Shown: one piece after another, positions 10,456 to 19,699 of the stretch
How positions within the stretch are numbered: the first letter of the stretch is position 1
How the letters are laid out: every line of letters begins with the position of its first letter
Translations under genes and position numbers: made by a program
Assembly (NCBI GenBank): GCA_039545355.1
Contig: BCJJ01000025.1
Span: 120,510-184,509 of the forward strand
Source of the DNA: Trichosporon coremiiforme
Lineage: Eukaryota > Basidiomycota > Tremellomycetes > Trichosporonales > Trichosporonaceae
DNA length: 64,000 nt
Reading direction: 5' to 3'
Notes under the pieces: model-generated
The model's database searches: none
The model's input: only the letters and a program-made list of their open reading frames with translations
What the model was told of the DNA's origin: nothing

Positions 10456-10551
10456 CGACGAGAGTGAGATTCGAACTCACGCGGGAGAACCCAACCGCTG
10501 TTATCGTGCTGATAGCAAGCGATCGCCTTAAAACCACTCGGCCATCTCGCC
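10456..10551 (-). tRNA. tRNA-Ser(GCT) with a 13-nt intron
   Basis: Read on the minus strand it starts GGCGAGA and ends TCTCGTC plus discriminator G, closing a 7-bp acceptor (one G-T pair). The D arm, a long variable arm (class II) and a T arm GTGAG-TTCGAAT-CTCAC are visible. The anticodon stem ATCGC/GCGGT encloses an oversized loop. Removing TCAGCACGATAAC after position 37 leaves loop TTGCTAA, anticodon GCT (Ser codons AGC/AGU). A T-run follows about 30 nt downstream (AAAA at 10421..10424 on the plus strand). Confidence 0.9.
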
Positions 10552-11301
10552 CTGTGACCTGCGTTTCTGGGGGAGAGACGCGGCGGTGCGCGCGCGGGGC
10601 GGGGTTGCTCCGGCTCCGTGTGTGCTCGATGACAGGGGCTGGAAGAGGCGTTAGGAGAGCGAGAAGAAGGTCTGTCAAGGTGTGCCGAAGTGGAGGATAA
10701 GGAAAAGGCGAATGTGGGGCGAGGGCCGTCAGTCGATGGAAGCCGATGACTGGCGTTCTTGAGCCGTTGATTCGGTGACGAAAGACGCCGCGGCACAAAC
10801 CAAGCACCGGCACCCACGGCGTACCTCTCCCTCACCGCGACCCTTCGGCCTGTCCTCCGCATCCTCGTGTCGCCCGTGGTTTGTCTCCATGTCCGAGCTT
10901 CCCCGATAAAGTATGATACCTAGGCAACCTATCGCTTCTGACCACCTGACTGATGAGTTTAAGACAAGGCAATTTGCACTGCAGATCTACGCCTGCCGGA
11001 TGCCGCATCGGAGGCCAGAGGTTTTGCCCGCTGCCCGCCTCCCATCGTTCGTAGGTCGCCTGGTCCGGCGGGTCCGAAACACAAAACACGCGTTACTGAT
11101 CGATGCACCACTGGCACTCAGTTGCGCGGCGTCCTTGCTCTGCATCGGCGGTAAGAATTGGGAGAAGTGTTCGATGCAATGCATGTCCGTGAATGTCCTG
11201 CGCAATGCGCAATGCGCAATGCTGTGATTGTACAAACAGTAGAGTAGTGACTGATGGTTCTGCTGTGCTTCCCTCTCTTCCTCTCCTCCCCGACGCTTGG
11301 A
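10552..11301. other. intergenic between tRNA-Ser and the Zn2Cys6 gene
   Basis: No open frame with family resemblance on either strand. A short direct repeat (gcaatgcgcaatgcgcaatg) lies near 11200-11220. Otherwise nothing recognisable; it presumably holds 3' flank of the regulator gene. Confidence 0.35.
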
Positions 11302-12477
11302 CTACGGCTCATTGAGACTGGCAGTGGTGCGCGCGTCAAGCTCAGTGACCTGCCTCCCGAGTCCGAGGGTCATGTCTCCCATCCTGAGCCCGGAGCCAGC
11401 GTCGCGGAGCCCGCGGAGGGCGTCCTGCAGCGCGACGAGGAGGACTCGCCTTGTACTGGATGGAGGGAGGACGAAGCTGCCGATCTTGACTGGGCCAGGG
11501 CTTGACGTGCAGGCCGTGTCGAGTAACTCCGCTGGATCCGGGGTGCACAAGGCGTCGTCGCTCCGAGACATTCCGGTGCTAGTCTCGCTCTCCTCCCGTG
11601 GCTGCGCCGAGTCCGCATGCCCCTCGGCGTGCGCCCCCTGCCCCTCAGATGCCAGAGGAGCGCTATAAGCGGCGGCGGTGCCAGCGACCACGCGGTCCAC
11701 CGCCGCAGCGAGGATCTGGGCCACGAGCGACAGCACCGTGAACGCGGCTATCGGGGTCGAGGGGTCCTTGGCGCACACGTCGCAGGAACGGGAGCGCGAG
11801 CATGTTGCGGACGCTCTTGACGCAGAGCGGAGACCTTCCTCGGCATCGACGCTTGCGCGGAGGATCGAGCGAAGGGCGTCGATGAGCGGCGTCGAATTGC
11901 AGAAACATGTGGTCTCCACCGCTTCCGGCTCTCCCTCGGCTTTGATCCTGTTGTCGGGGCTACGATTCGGGTCCGGATCTCTGCCAAGAGCATCAGGTGA
12001 GGTCTGCAGATCGGGGAAGGTCGCCTCGAAGGGGAAGCCAGGTGAGGGAAGACTAGGAGTTAGAGTGGCCGAGAGCGGCGTCGAGGGAAAACCGAGCGCG
12101 TCCCAGAGTGGTTGGTCGATCGTCGGCAGAGGCATGAGGAGGGGCGGCTCAGACCAGGAAGTGGTAGGGGACATGAACCACTCCAACTCGCCCAGGTCTA
12201 ACGGGGAAGAGTAGTCGGGCTCCCGTGGTGGTGTAGGCGGCAGGCGGCAGTTGCGGTTTACGGTGCGTGGTCGGCCCATACGTTTGCGGGCGCCTGGGGT
12301 TAGCTGCTGAACGAGAGGATAAGGTGAGGGGAAGGAGTACTCACTGAAGGTACAGCTCAAACCGCGGGTGATGCAGCGTGCACACCCTCCTCGCTCGGGA
12401 GTGCAGCGCAGCTTGCGCTTGCGGCATTCTTCGCAGGAGGAGCGTGTCGGTCCGTTGATCGACGACGAGCTCATCAT
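11302..12477 (-). CDS. Zn2Cys6 transcription factor (AflR-like layout)
   Basis: Predicted nuclear DNA-binding regulator. The N-terminus carries a binuclear zinc cluster with spacing C-x2-C-x6-C-x6-C-x2-C-x6-C (Cys 15, 18, 25, 32, 35, 42). Right after the last Cys, at FS, there is a 51-nt intron (12294..12344: GTGAGT donor, CTAAC branch, CCCCAG acceptor). Because 51 is a multiple of three, an unspliced reading also stays open. Spliced length is about 374 residues. The middle is Pro/Ser/Thr-rich. The C-terminal third has a Cys-rich patch (SRSRSCDVCAK), a helical TVLSLVAQILAAAVDRVV segment and a final KIGSF...LVALQDALRGL block that recalls the C-terminal domain of AflR-type regulators. No biosynthetic cluster is adjacent, so the target is unknown. 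Confidence 0.8.
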   Translation of the reverse strand: MMSSSSINGPTRSSCEECRKRKLRCTPERGGCARCITRGLSCTFSEYSFPSPYPLVQQLTPGARKRMGRPRTVNRNCRLPPTPPREPDYSSPLDLGELEWFMSPTTSWSEPPLLMPLPTIDQPLWDALGFPSTPLSATLTPSLPSPGFPFEATFPDLQTSPDALGRDPDPNRSPDNRIKAEGEPEAVETTCFCNSTPLIDALRSILRASVDAEEGLRSASRASATCSRSRSCDVCAKDPSTPIAAFTVLSLVAQILAAAVDRVVAGTAAAYSAPLASEGQGAHAEGHADSAQPREESETSTGMSRSDDALCTPDPAELLDTACTSSPGPVKIGSFVLPPSSTRRVLLVALQDALRGLRDAGSGLRMGDMTLGLGRQVTELDARTTASLNEP

Positions 12478-14049
12478 GGTGAATGAGGCGGAAGGAAGAG
12501 ACAGCCAAGGCGATCAAAGAGCCACTGAATGGGGATGATCTACAACAATGGGGGCTGAGTGCACGCTAATGGGAGTCCGGGCCAGTATAAATCGTATAAA
12601 TATGCTGCGGAGAGGTGAGCGTGCGAGCAGTTTGAGGCGGGAAGCTAGCAGCGGGCAGCTGAGGCAAGCAGGCGGCGCGTGGGCCGACGTAGTGTCGAAA
12701 TCGAAGATGCGACAATCGAACAGCTAATCAGCAAACGGGCGAGGAATCATTTGCGAGGTGCCCGCTGACAGACCTGTCAGCCTCGTCGGAAACGCGGAAC
12801 CTCGCCAGCATCGCCAGTTAGCGAGTTAGCCAGCTCGCCAGCTCGCCAGAGGGCAGGAGGGAGACCGGAGGCGCGATGTGTTAGATGTACGCCGCGCTTC
12901 CCGAGGTTCTAGCCCTCTGCTTTGGGGTTGTGAGTGCGAGACTGCCCACGATACGCCAGTAGTGCATATCTCGCACGACGCTGGGGTCCTGCGGCTCTGC
13001 GGTGTGAGGGTAATCCGAAGCGCCGTGGTGAGTGACCGACTGCACGCCCGTGGCGGCGCCGCGTGCTGATAGGCCCGTGTGATCAGATCGGATATCAAAA
13101 GGTCGCACCTCCCTGCGGCATTATCTAGATCCGGAGCGTCGGTCCGGCCACCCCCGTCTTACTGTATAGTTAAGACGTGCTTCATTTACCTCTTCTCGCA
13201 GCTCGACGCATGAAGCTTCAGCCAATGGCCGAATTGGAACTCCCAAGCACATTGCTGCCAAGCCAAGCACCGGGTAAATGCAACCTCGGCGTCTAGGTTG
13301 GGAACCGAATCCAGATAACTTCTGGCATCGGGCACGCTGACCCCGCCGAATCCATGCGCCGTGCGCCGTGTGTACGCAGCGGCAACATCGCGTTCAAGCC
13401 CATCTTCACACTCACACATGGCCATGCACTGACCACCGCCTCGGTTGTCCGTTCTTAGCGACCGACGACCGATGTCGGAGCCGCCACGCCGTCGCACCCG
13501 GATCAATCCTGACCAGCGCAGTAGCTCACGCCATCGCAGCTGCGATTGCGAATGAGAAGAGCCATGCGGAGCCACATGACAACGATCGACGATCGGCGCT
13601 CGCAGGAAGCAAATCTGCCTCCGATCCTGTCAACGCCGCGCTCAGTTGCTGTCTCCGGCAAGCGGGCTCCGCGTGGCGCCGCAGCATCGTCCCGCACTGT
13701 GATTCCGAGACACTGAGGTTCTTGGCAGTACAGCAGCATAGCGGTGCACTGGAAGCAACCTAACTGCGTCGGCCAAGTCGGCGCCGAAGGCGCACGGACA
13801 ATGCACCCAGAGATGGGACATGGCCAATCGAGCACAGCAGGTACTCAACCTTGCTCCGCTTTCGACTGCATTCCTTCTACTGATGTGAGTGAGTCCCACG
13901 CATTCAGCGGGGTAGTCACGCATGTACAGCAAGTACAATGACTACTGCATTAGTAACTGCACAGTGTGCCTACGATATGATTTTAACTTTTCACCTTCGG
14001 GGCCGTTGCGTCCTACTCTAGATCGTCGGCCCGACTTTGGTGTTTCCAT
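12478..14049. other. intergenic, no supported gene
   Basis: About 1.6 kb between the regulator's 5' end and the 3' end of the cytochrome b5-acyl-CoA dehydrogenase gene. A run of near-identical CCAG(C/T)TCGC/TAGC steps (about 12800-12850) gives a short cryptic repeat. The proximal part, with repeated ATAAATCGTATAAATATG (about 12587-12604), is A/T-rich and may be core promoter of the regulator. No coding support elsewhere. Confidence 0.4.
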
Positions 14050-15822
14050 CTAGAGCCTCTGGTCAGCGGGCATCTTGCGCATCCTGCTACGTCAGCACTT
14101 CCCATACTTGCGTACTCACGCCTGGCGCACTCCAAGGTCACCAAGGACCTCCTCTGTTCCGCCGAGGATAGCGTCAAACTTGCGCGTCCTGTGAATCTGC
14201 TCAACGAAGCGTCCCATGCCGGTCTTGGTGAGGCCGCGTCCGCCGAAAATGGCCACAGCCTCGTCAGACACTTCGGCGAGGGTCTTGCTCGCGTTCATCT
14301 TGAGGAAGCCGATGGGTCCGGCCAACGCCGCGCTCTGCTTCTTGTAGTCCATGTTGCACATCTGGTACGTGATAGCCTCGAGCAGGGCCTGCGCCGCCTC
14401 GGTGCGCGCAATCATGTTGGCGAGCTTGGCGCGGATCACGGGCTGTGCGAGCAGAGGCTTGCCGGAAACGAAGCGCTGAGAGCCCCACAGGAGACACTCC
14501 TCGACGGCCTTGCGGCAGTAAGCAACAGTCTGGCACGCAATCATCCACCGCTCGTGGTTGAAGTTGGCGAGGATGACGTGCAGCCCGTCGTTCTCCTTCC
14601 CGATCAGCGCAGAGTTGGGCACCTCGACGTCGTCGAATGTGACATAGGAGGTTCCAGCGGTCGTGCTGTACGACGTCTTGATCTGCTTCGTGTTGACGCC
14701 CTCGCTCCTGGGCACCAGGAACACGGACAGGTGCTTGCCAGTCCTAGCGCCGACAGTGAAGTAATCCGCGTTCGTACCTCCCGTGATCCACTTCTTGGTG
14801 CCGTTGATGATCCATCCGCTTCCGTCCTCCTTCTTCGTCGCCGTGCACCTGAGTCCCTGGACGTCGGAGCCAGCAAAGGCCTCCGTAATCGCGAGGACAA
14901 TAAGCTTGTGCCCGTCGAGCACCTCGTCCATGACGCGCGTCTTCATCGGCTCCTCGCAGTAGTTCATGATCGGCGGAAGCCCAATGACCATGTGCCCCTG
15001 GCACCCGTCGACGTACCCGCGCCCGCCGCAGAGCGCAAACTCCTGGTTCACGATCAGCTCGTGGAAGTAGTCGAACTTCTCCCCGGGGACGCCCATCAGG
15101 TCCCGGCCGTGCAGGTGCTTGCCGGGCCCCATGCGCATGCGGTTCATCCCGTTTGCGGCCATGGCGTCGAGGACAGACTTGGACGGACGCTTGCCGTTCT
15201 CCTCGCACGCCAGCGCATCGGGCGCAACCACCTCTGTGATGAACTTGCGCATGTCTGCTGTTAGCGCGGTTGCGGTCGGGCGGAGCGAGGAGCGAGCTGA
15301 CAGCCATGAGGAGCTGTGAGCGCCGCGTCCAGCAGACAGGGCTGGGTCAGCCAGCGTCGCGACGGGGGGCACCACGCTCCCCTGCTGGAGCGTCCCGGCC
15401 CCGATTTTCCCCAACACATCTCCAGCTCACTGCTACTTACTCTTCTGCAGCGTCCGGTGCGAGTCGTTAAAGTACGGGCTGACAAAGTCGGGCGTGAGCC
15501 ACGCGGGCTCCGCGTACGGCACCTTGCTCAAGTCGCTGGGGCCCTTGAGGCGAATCTTGGGCTCCTCGCCCTCAATCTGCCCGATGCGGAGGCGCTGGTA
15601 CTGCGGCTTCTGCAGCACCTCTTGCCTGTGCAGGCCGTAGAAGACCGTTGTCGAGTCCTTGCCCGCCACGTCCTTGTCGAGCAGCACGCCGATGCCGCCA
15701 GGGTGCAGCTTGCCGAACTTGGAGAGGTCGTACACGATGCTGTCGATGATGATCCACAGGTCGCCCGCCTTGTTGTGCTGCGCGACCTCGTCCCGCGTCA
15801 TGGGCTTCAAGGGCTTCGACAT
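14050..15822 (-). CDS. cytochrome b5 / acyl-CoA dehydrogenase fusion protein
   Basis: Flavoprotein dehydrogenase acting on an acyl-CoA, with an N-terminal haem-binding cytochrome b5 domain. Exons are 15441..15822, 14120..15257 and 14050..14083, separated by 183-nt and 36-nt introns (517 residues). The b5 domain (about residues 5-80) has the axial-histidine motifs LHPGG and YGLHRQE. The dehydrogenase part has VLAITEAFAGSDVQG (flavin/substrate signature), GWIINGTKKWITGG, and near the end GRGLTKTGMGRFVEQIHRTR and ILGGTEEVLGDLGVRQ. The small last exon gives a final AMRKMPADQRL, fitting a basic family C-terminus. Both acceptors are tandem: CAGCAG for exon 2 and TAGCAG for exon 3, so one-residue variants are possible. 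Fusions of this type are known in fungi; the physiological substrate is not evident. Confidence 0.9.
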
Positions 15823-16209
15823 TGCGGCTCTCGTTGGTTTTGTGGTAAGGAATGTAAGTAGTAGAGCGGTAGAAGGGTGAGAGAGTGTGATGTGGTAAGT
15901 GTGAGAGTCTTCGAGGGGCCCACCTCGATCAGGCTTGGTCTTTACTACGCACGTAGCGCACGCGCACGCGCACACGCTCAGGTGACATCTCGCAGGAACT
16001 GGCAGGTGCCGAGACTGCCGTGAGCCTGTAAGAAAGGCCGGGGCAAGATCGGGTAACTTTATCAGTCGCTCCAATCGAACCAGTGAGAGCACTCGTATTC
16101 GATGGGGGCCGTGTTGACGGACTCGCGGAGAACACGGGGCCGAGGCACATGACCACTGCCTCCACTGCGCGCGTCTTCGGGCGTCAGATAAGCGAGCCCA
16201 CCCTGGCAT

Positions 16210-16880
16210 TCTCGAACCTCCACTCTGGAACCTCCACCGTCCGCTTCCGGAGCATACATTGCGATCGAAAATGCTGACGTTGATCGCTCTGATGTCAGCA
16301 TGATCGTCAGCGCGGGCATATCAGAGGCTGACGCTGAGGTCATCTCGCTCGCAGTAAGTTGGATCGAAGCTCTGTGCATCCTGCTCCCGCAACAAACAAT
16401 CTAATTAATCTCGCTTAAAATTCAAAGCGCCAGCACTCGACCATCGAGGCCAGGCTCACGCTGCATAATAGTGTCTGTCTGTTAAAACTTGTTGCCATCT
16501 TGATTCGGTAGTCTTGTCTTCACTGTTGACAGGTTTGGTTGCCATTCACGTGGGGTACGGGTTGTTTCACTATATATCAAAGGATTGTGGTGTGTTATAT
16601 TGACCAGGGCGGGGGAGGGAGGACTTGGCGTGCTTCACGCGGGGGGTTGGCGGGCGCGAGGCGAGGTCTGCACGCTACGCTTGGTGGGGAATATAACACA
16701 GGGCGAGTGGCTGGGCGAGCAGTCACTCTGATTAATCAACTTAAGAACGGGGGGTATGTCTTCGACTCGGGTGCACACAGCAGCTTATCTTCATCATGTT
16801 GGGCTGGGGAGGCTCCGTCTCGAGAAAGCTATTCGAGAACTGGGCCTAGAGGTGGAGCGTCCCCGGTGCTGTGCGGGCGC
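16210..16880. other. intergenic 3' flank of the CFEM gene
   Basis: A/T-richer than the genes around it, with no supported ORF. The only long frame here is the start of the antisense shadow of the CFEM gene. Confidence 0.35.
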
Positions 16881-19616
16881 TTACGCGACCGTGCGGAGCA
16901 TGTGCGCGGCGGGGGTACCGCGGCGGGCGAGGATCTGCTCCTCGTAGTATCCGCGCTTCTGGAACCAGCAGCGGATGTTGGTCACGCGCCAGATACCGGT
17001 GGCCTCGCAGACGTCAGACGAGCCGCGGCACTGGTCGATCTGGAGCTCGAGCGACTCCTTGATACCCTTGAACTTGCACTTGGTTATGAGGCAGCCCATC
17101 GTGCTCGTGCTGAAGTTGAGCTTGCAGATGCAGTTCTTGTCCAGCGGGCCAGAGCACTCCTTCTTCTTGAGCGTCTCGAGGACACAGCCGAGCGGGCACG
17201 AGGGGAGCGCACCAAGGTCAGGGAGACCGAGGTCGGGGCACATCTCGCGCTGAAGGTTCAGCGACGAGACAATGTCCGCAGCCTGGCAATTGGTCTGGAG
17301 GCAGTCGGAGGCCATGTTCGTGAACTTCTCAGTGCAGAGGCAGCCAGTGTCGGTCGGGCCCGAGCAACCGGCCTTTCCGAGAGTGTCGAGGACACAGTTC
17401 AGGGCGCAGGGCGAGAGCTTCGAGATGTCAGGGATACTACCGCCGCCGGAAGAGGTAGTAGGCTGAGGAACACCGGACGAAGTGGCGGAGGGGGTAGGCT
17501 GGGCACCACCAGACGAGGCAGAGGAGGAGCCGGTGGGGCCGGCGGTGGGACCAGCAGACGAAGACGAGCCGGAGCACTTCTTGCTCTGGAGCGCGAGCGC
17601 AGCAGAGATGTCAGACGGGCAGTTGAGCATGCAAGGGGTGACAGCCGACTGGTACTCGGTCGTGCACACGCAGGCAATATCGTCCTGGCCCTTGCAGCCG
17701 AGCTGGGTGGCGGCGTCGATGAGGCACTTGGAGCCGCAGGCGCTCAGGCCGTCGATGATCTCGGGGTTGCCGGTAGGCTCGGCCGAGGTGGACGAGGTAG
17801 GCTCAGAGGTGGGGGTGGGACCGGAGGAGGAGCTGGGGGCCGCACCGTTGCACTTCTTCTCCTTCATGGCGAGAACGGCAGTGACGTCGGACATGCCGCA
17901 AGCGAGGACACAGGGAGTAGCGGCATTCGTGTACTCAGTCGTGCAGACACAGGCAATGTCATCCTGTCCCTTGCAGCCCTGCTGCTCGGCGGCGGCGACG
18001 AGGCACTTCGAGGCACACTCCGAGACGCCCTCAATGACCGTGCCGGAGCCAGTAGGCTGGGGGGCGGAGGAGGTAGGCTCGGGCTCAGTCGACGAAGTGG
18101 GCTCGGGGCCGGCGGACGAGGCGCCAGCACCGGAGCACTTCTTGTCAGAGAGGGCGAGGGCGGCGGCGATGTCGGCGGGGCACTTGAGCATGCACGGGGT
18201 AACGGCGTTCTTGTACTCGGCAGTGCAGACGCAGGCGATGTCGTCCTGGCCGGTGCATCCCTGCTGGGCAGCAGCGTCAATCAGGCACTTGGAACCGCAC
18301 TCGGTGAGACCCTCGATGATCTGGCTACCGCCAGTAGGCTCGGTCTGGCCACCAGAGGACGAGGCAGAGGCGGAAGGACCAGTCTCACCACCTGTGGCCG
18401 AGGCAGAGGCGGAAGGACCAGTCTCACCGCCCGAGGCGGAGGCAGAGGCAGAGGGCTGAGCGCCATTGCACTTCTTCTCCTTCATGGCGAGAACGGCAGT
18501 AACGTCAGACATGCCGCAAGCGAGGACACAGGGAGTAGCGGCGTTGGTGTACTCAGTCGTGCAGACACAGGCAATGTCGTCCTGTCCCTTGCAGCCCTGC
18601 TTCTCGGCGGCAGCGATAAGGCACTTGGACGCGCACTCCGAGACACCCTCGATCTGCGTGCCGTCGCCGTCGCCGCCGCTGGTGGGCTGAGTGGAACCGC
18701 CAGACGAGGTGGGGGAGGTAGGCTCGACGGGGCCACCGGTAGGCTGGCCGGTCGCCTCGCACTCGCCCTCGACAGTCTTGGTCGTGGTCTGGGTCTGGGT
18801 CTTGGTGACAGTGTCGGTGACGTGGTCGGTGACAGTGACAGTGACGGCGCCAGTGGGCTGCGAACCACCGGTGCCCGAGGGAGAGGCGGAGTCGGTGGAA
18901 GAGTCGGCGGACGAGGTAGGCTCTGGCTCGCACGAGGTCGAGTCGGACGACGGCTCAGCAGTCGGCTCAGCGGTCGGCTCGGCCGAGGTAGGCTCCGGGC
19001 CGGCCGAAGACGAGCCGGCACCATTGCACTTCTTGTCCTTCATGGCAAGAACGGCAGTGACGTCGGACATGCCGCAGGCAAGAACACAGGGAGTAGCGGC
19101 GTTGGTGTACTCAGCCGTGCAGACACAGGCAATGTCGTCCTGGCCCTTGCAACCCTGCGTCTGAGCGGCCTCAACAAGACACTTGGAAGCGCAAGCAGAA
19201 ACGCCCTCGATCTGGGTGGGCTCGGGCTCGGCAGCTGAAGTAGGGGCGGGTTCGGAAGAGGTAGGCTCAGGCTCAGCGGAGGTAGGCTCGGGCTCGGCGG
19301 AAGAAGTGGGTTCGGGGGCGGCGGAGGTTGGCTCGGGAGCCTTGGTGGCATCGGCGGAGCAAGTCTTGCTCGACAGCGCGAGAGCGTCCGTAAGGTCCTT
19401 GGAGCCACACTTGGAGTTGGAGGTGAGGCAGACGGCAGCGTTGTTGCGGTAGGTGTCGCTGCAAATGCAGGCAAGGTCGTCCTCGCCAGCGCAGTTCGAC
19501 TTGTTCGAGGCCTCTGTCAGGCATTCAGTGAGACATTCATTGAGGCCGTCGAGGCGACCCGCGCGTACCGAAGACGCGGCGACCGCTGCCGTGATGGCAA
19601 CAGTCCAGAACTTCAT
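16881..19616 (-). CDS. secreted protein with eight CFEM domains
   Basis: Single-exon, 911 residues. A signal peptide is evident (MKFWTVAITAAVAASSVRAG). Eight eight-cysteine CFEM domains follow at about residues 24-86, 136-197, 322-383, 434-494, 527-589, 620-681, 732-793 and 803-863. They are separated by Pro/Thr/Ser/Glu-rich linkers likely to be O-glycosylated, plus a Thr/Val-rich stretch at 257-282. In every domain an Asp sits three residues before the C-x-C pair (for example DIACVC), the position that ligates haem iron in the fungal haemophore Csa2, so haem capture or relay is a reasonable inference. Domains 2, 3 and 5 are one subtype (CGMSDVTAVLAMK) and 4 and 6 another (CPxDIxAALAL). The tail after residue 864 is not hydrophobic, so no GPI anchor is visible. 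Confidence 0.9.
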   Translation of the reverse strand: MKFWTVAITAAVAASSVRAGRLDGLNECLTECLTEASNKSNCAGEDDLACICSDTYRNNAAVCLTSNSKCGSKDLTDALALSSKTCSADATKAPEPTSAAPEPTSSAEPEPTSAEPEPTSSEPAPTSAAEPEPTQIEGVSACASKCLVEAAQTQGCKGQDDIACVCTAEYTNAATPCVLACGMSDVTAVLAMKDKKCNGAGSSSAGPEPTSAEPTAEPTAEPSSDSTSCEPEPTSSADSSTDSASPSGTGGSQPTGAVTVTVTDHVTDTVTKTQTQTTTKTVEGECEATGQPTGGPVEPTSPTSSGGSTQPTSGGDGDGTQIEGVSECASKCLIAAAEKQGCKGQDDIACVCTTEYTNAATPCVLACGMSDVTAVLAMKEKKCNGAQPSASASASGGETGPSASASATGGETGPSASASSSGGQTEPTGGSQIIEGLTECGSKCLIDAAAQQGCTGQDDIACVCTAEYKNAVTPCMLKCPADIAAALALSDKKCSGAGASSAGPEPTSSTEPEPTSSAPQPTGSGTVIEGVSECASKCLVAAAEQQGCKGQDDIACVCTTEYTNAATPCVLACGMSDVTAVLAMKEKKCNGAAPSSSSGPTPTSEPTSSTSAEPTGNPEIIDGLSACGSKCLIDAATQLGCKGQDDIACVCTTEYQSAVTPCMLNCPSDISAALALQSKKCSGSSSSAGPTAGPTGSSSASSGGAQPTPSATSSGVPQPTTSSGGGSIPDISKLSPCALNCVLDTLGKAGCSGPTDTGCLCTEKFTNMASDCLQTNCQAADIVSSLNLQREMCPDLGLPDLGALPSCPLGCVLETLKKKECSGPLDKNCICKLNFSTSTMGCLITKCKFKGIKESLELQIDQCRGSSDVCEATGIWRVTNIRCWFQKRGYYEEQILARRGTPAAHMLRTVA

Positions 19617-19691
19617 AATGATGATGAAGGAGTGTGGGGAGTGGGGTGCGTCGAGCTTGGGGAGAAGCTGGAAGAGGGTGAGCGGGAGAGC

Positions 19692-19699
19692 TATTATAT
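19692..19699 (-). promoter_or_regulatory. TATA-like element of the CFEM gene
   Basis: The minus strand reads ATATAATA about 75 nt before the ATG of the CFEM gene, in a G/C-rich setting. A plausible TATA box by position only. Confidence 0.35.

Noticed and set aside
14191..15264. 357-codon plus frame opposite the acyl-CoA dehydrogenase
   Set aside because: Antisense shadow, no family resemblance.
16539..19238. 899-codon open frame on the plus strand opposite the CFEM gene
   Set aside because: It is the antisense shadow of a strongly G/C-biased coding sequence: Gly/Arg/Leu-rich, no domain. The minus-strand frame has a signal peptide and regular cysteine domains.
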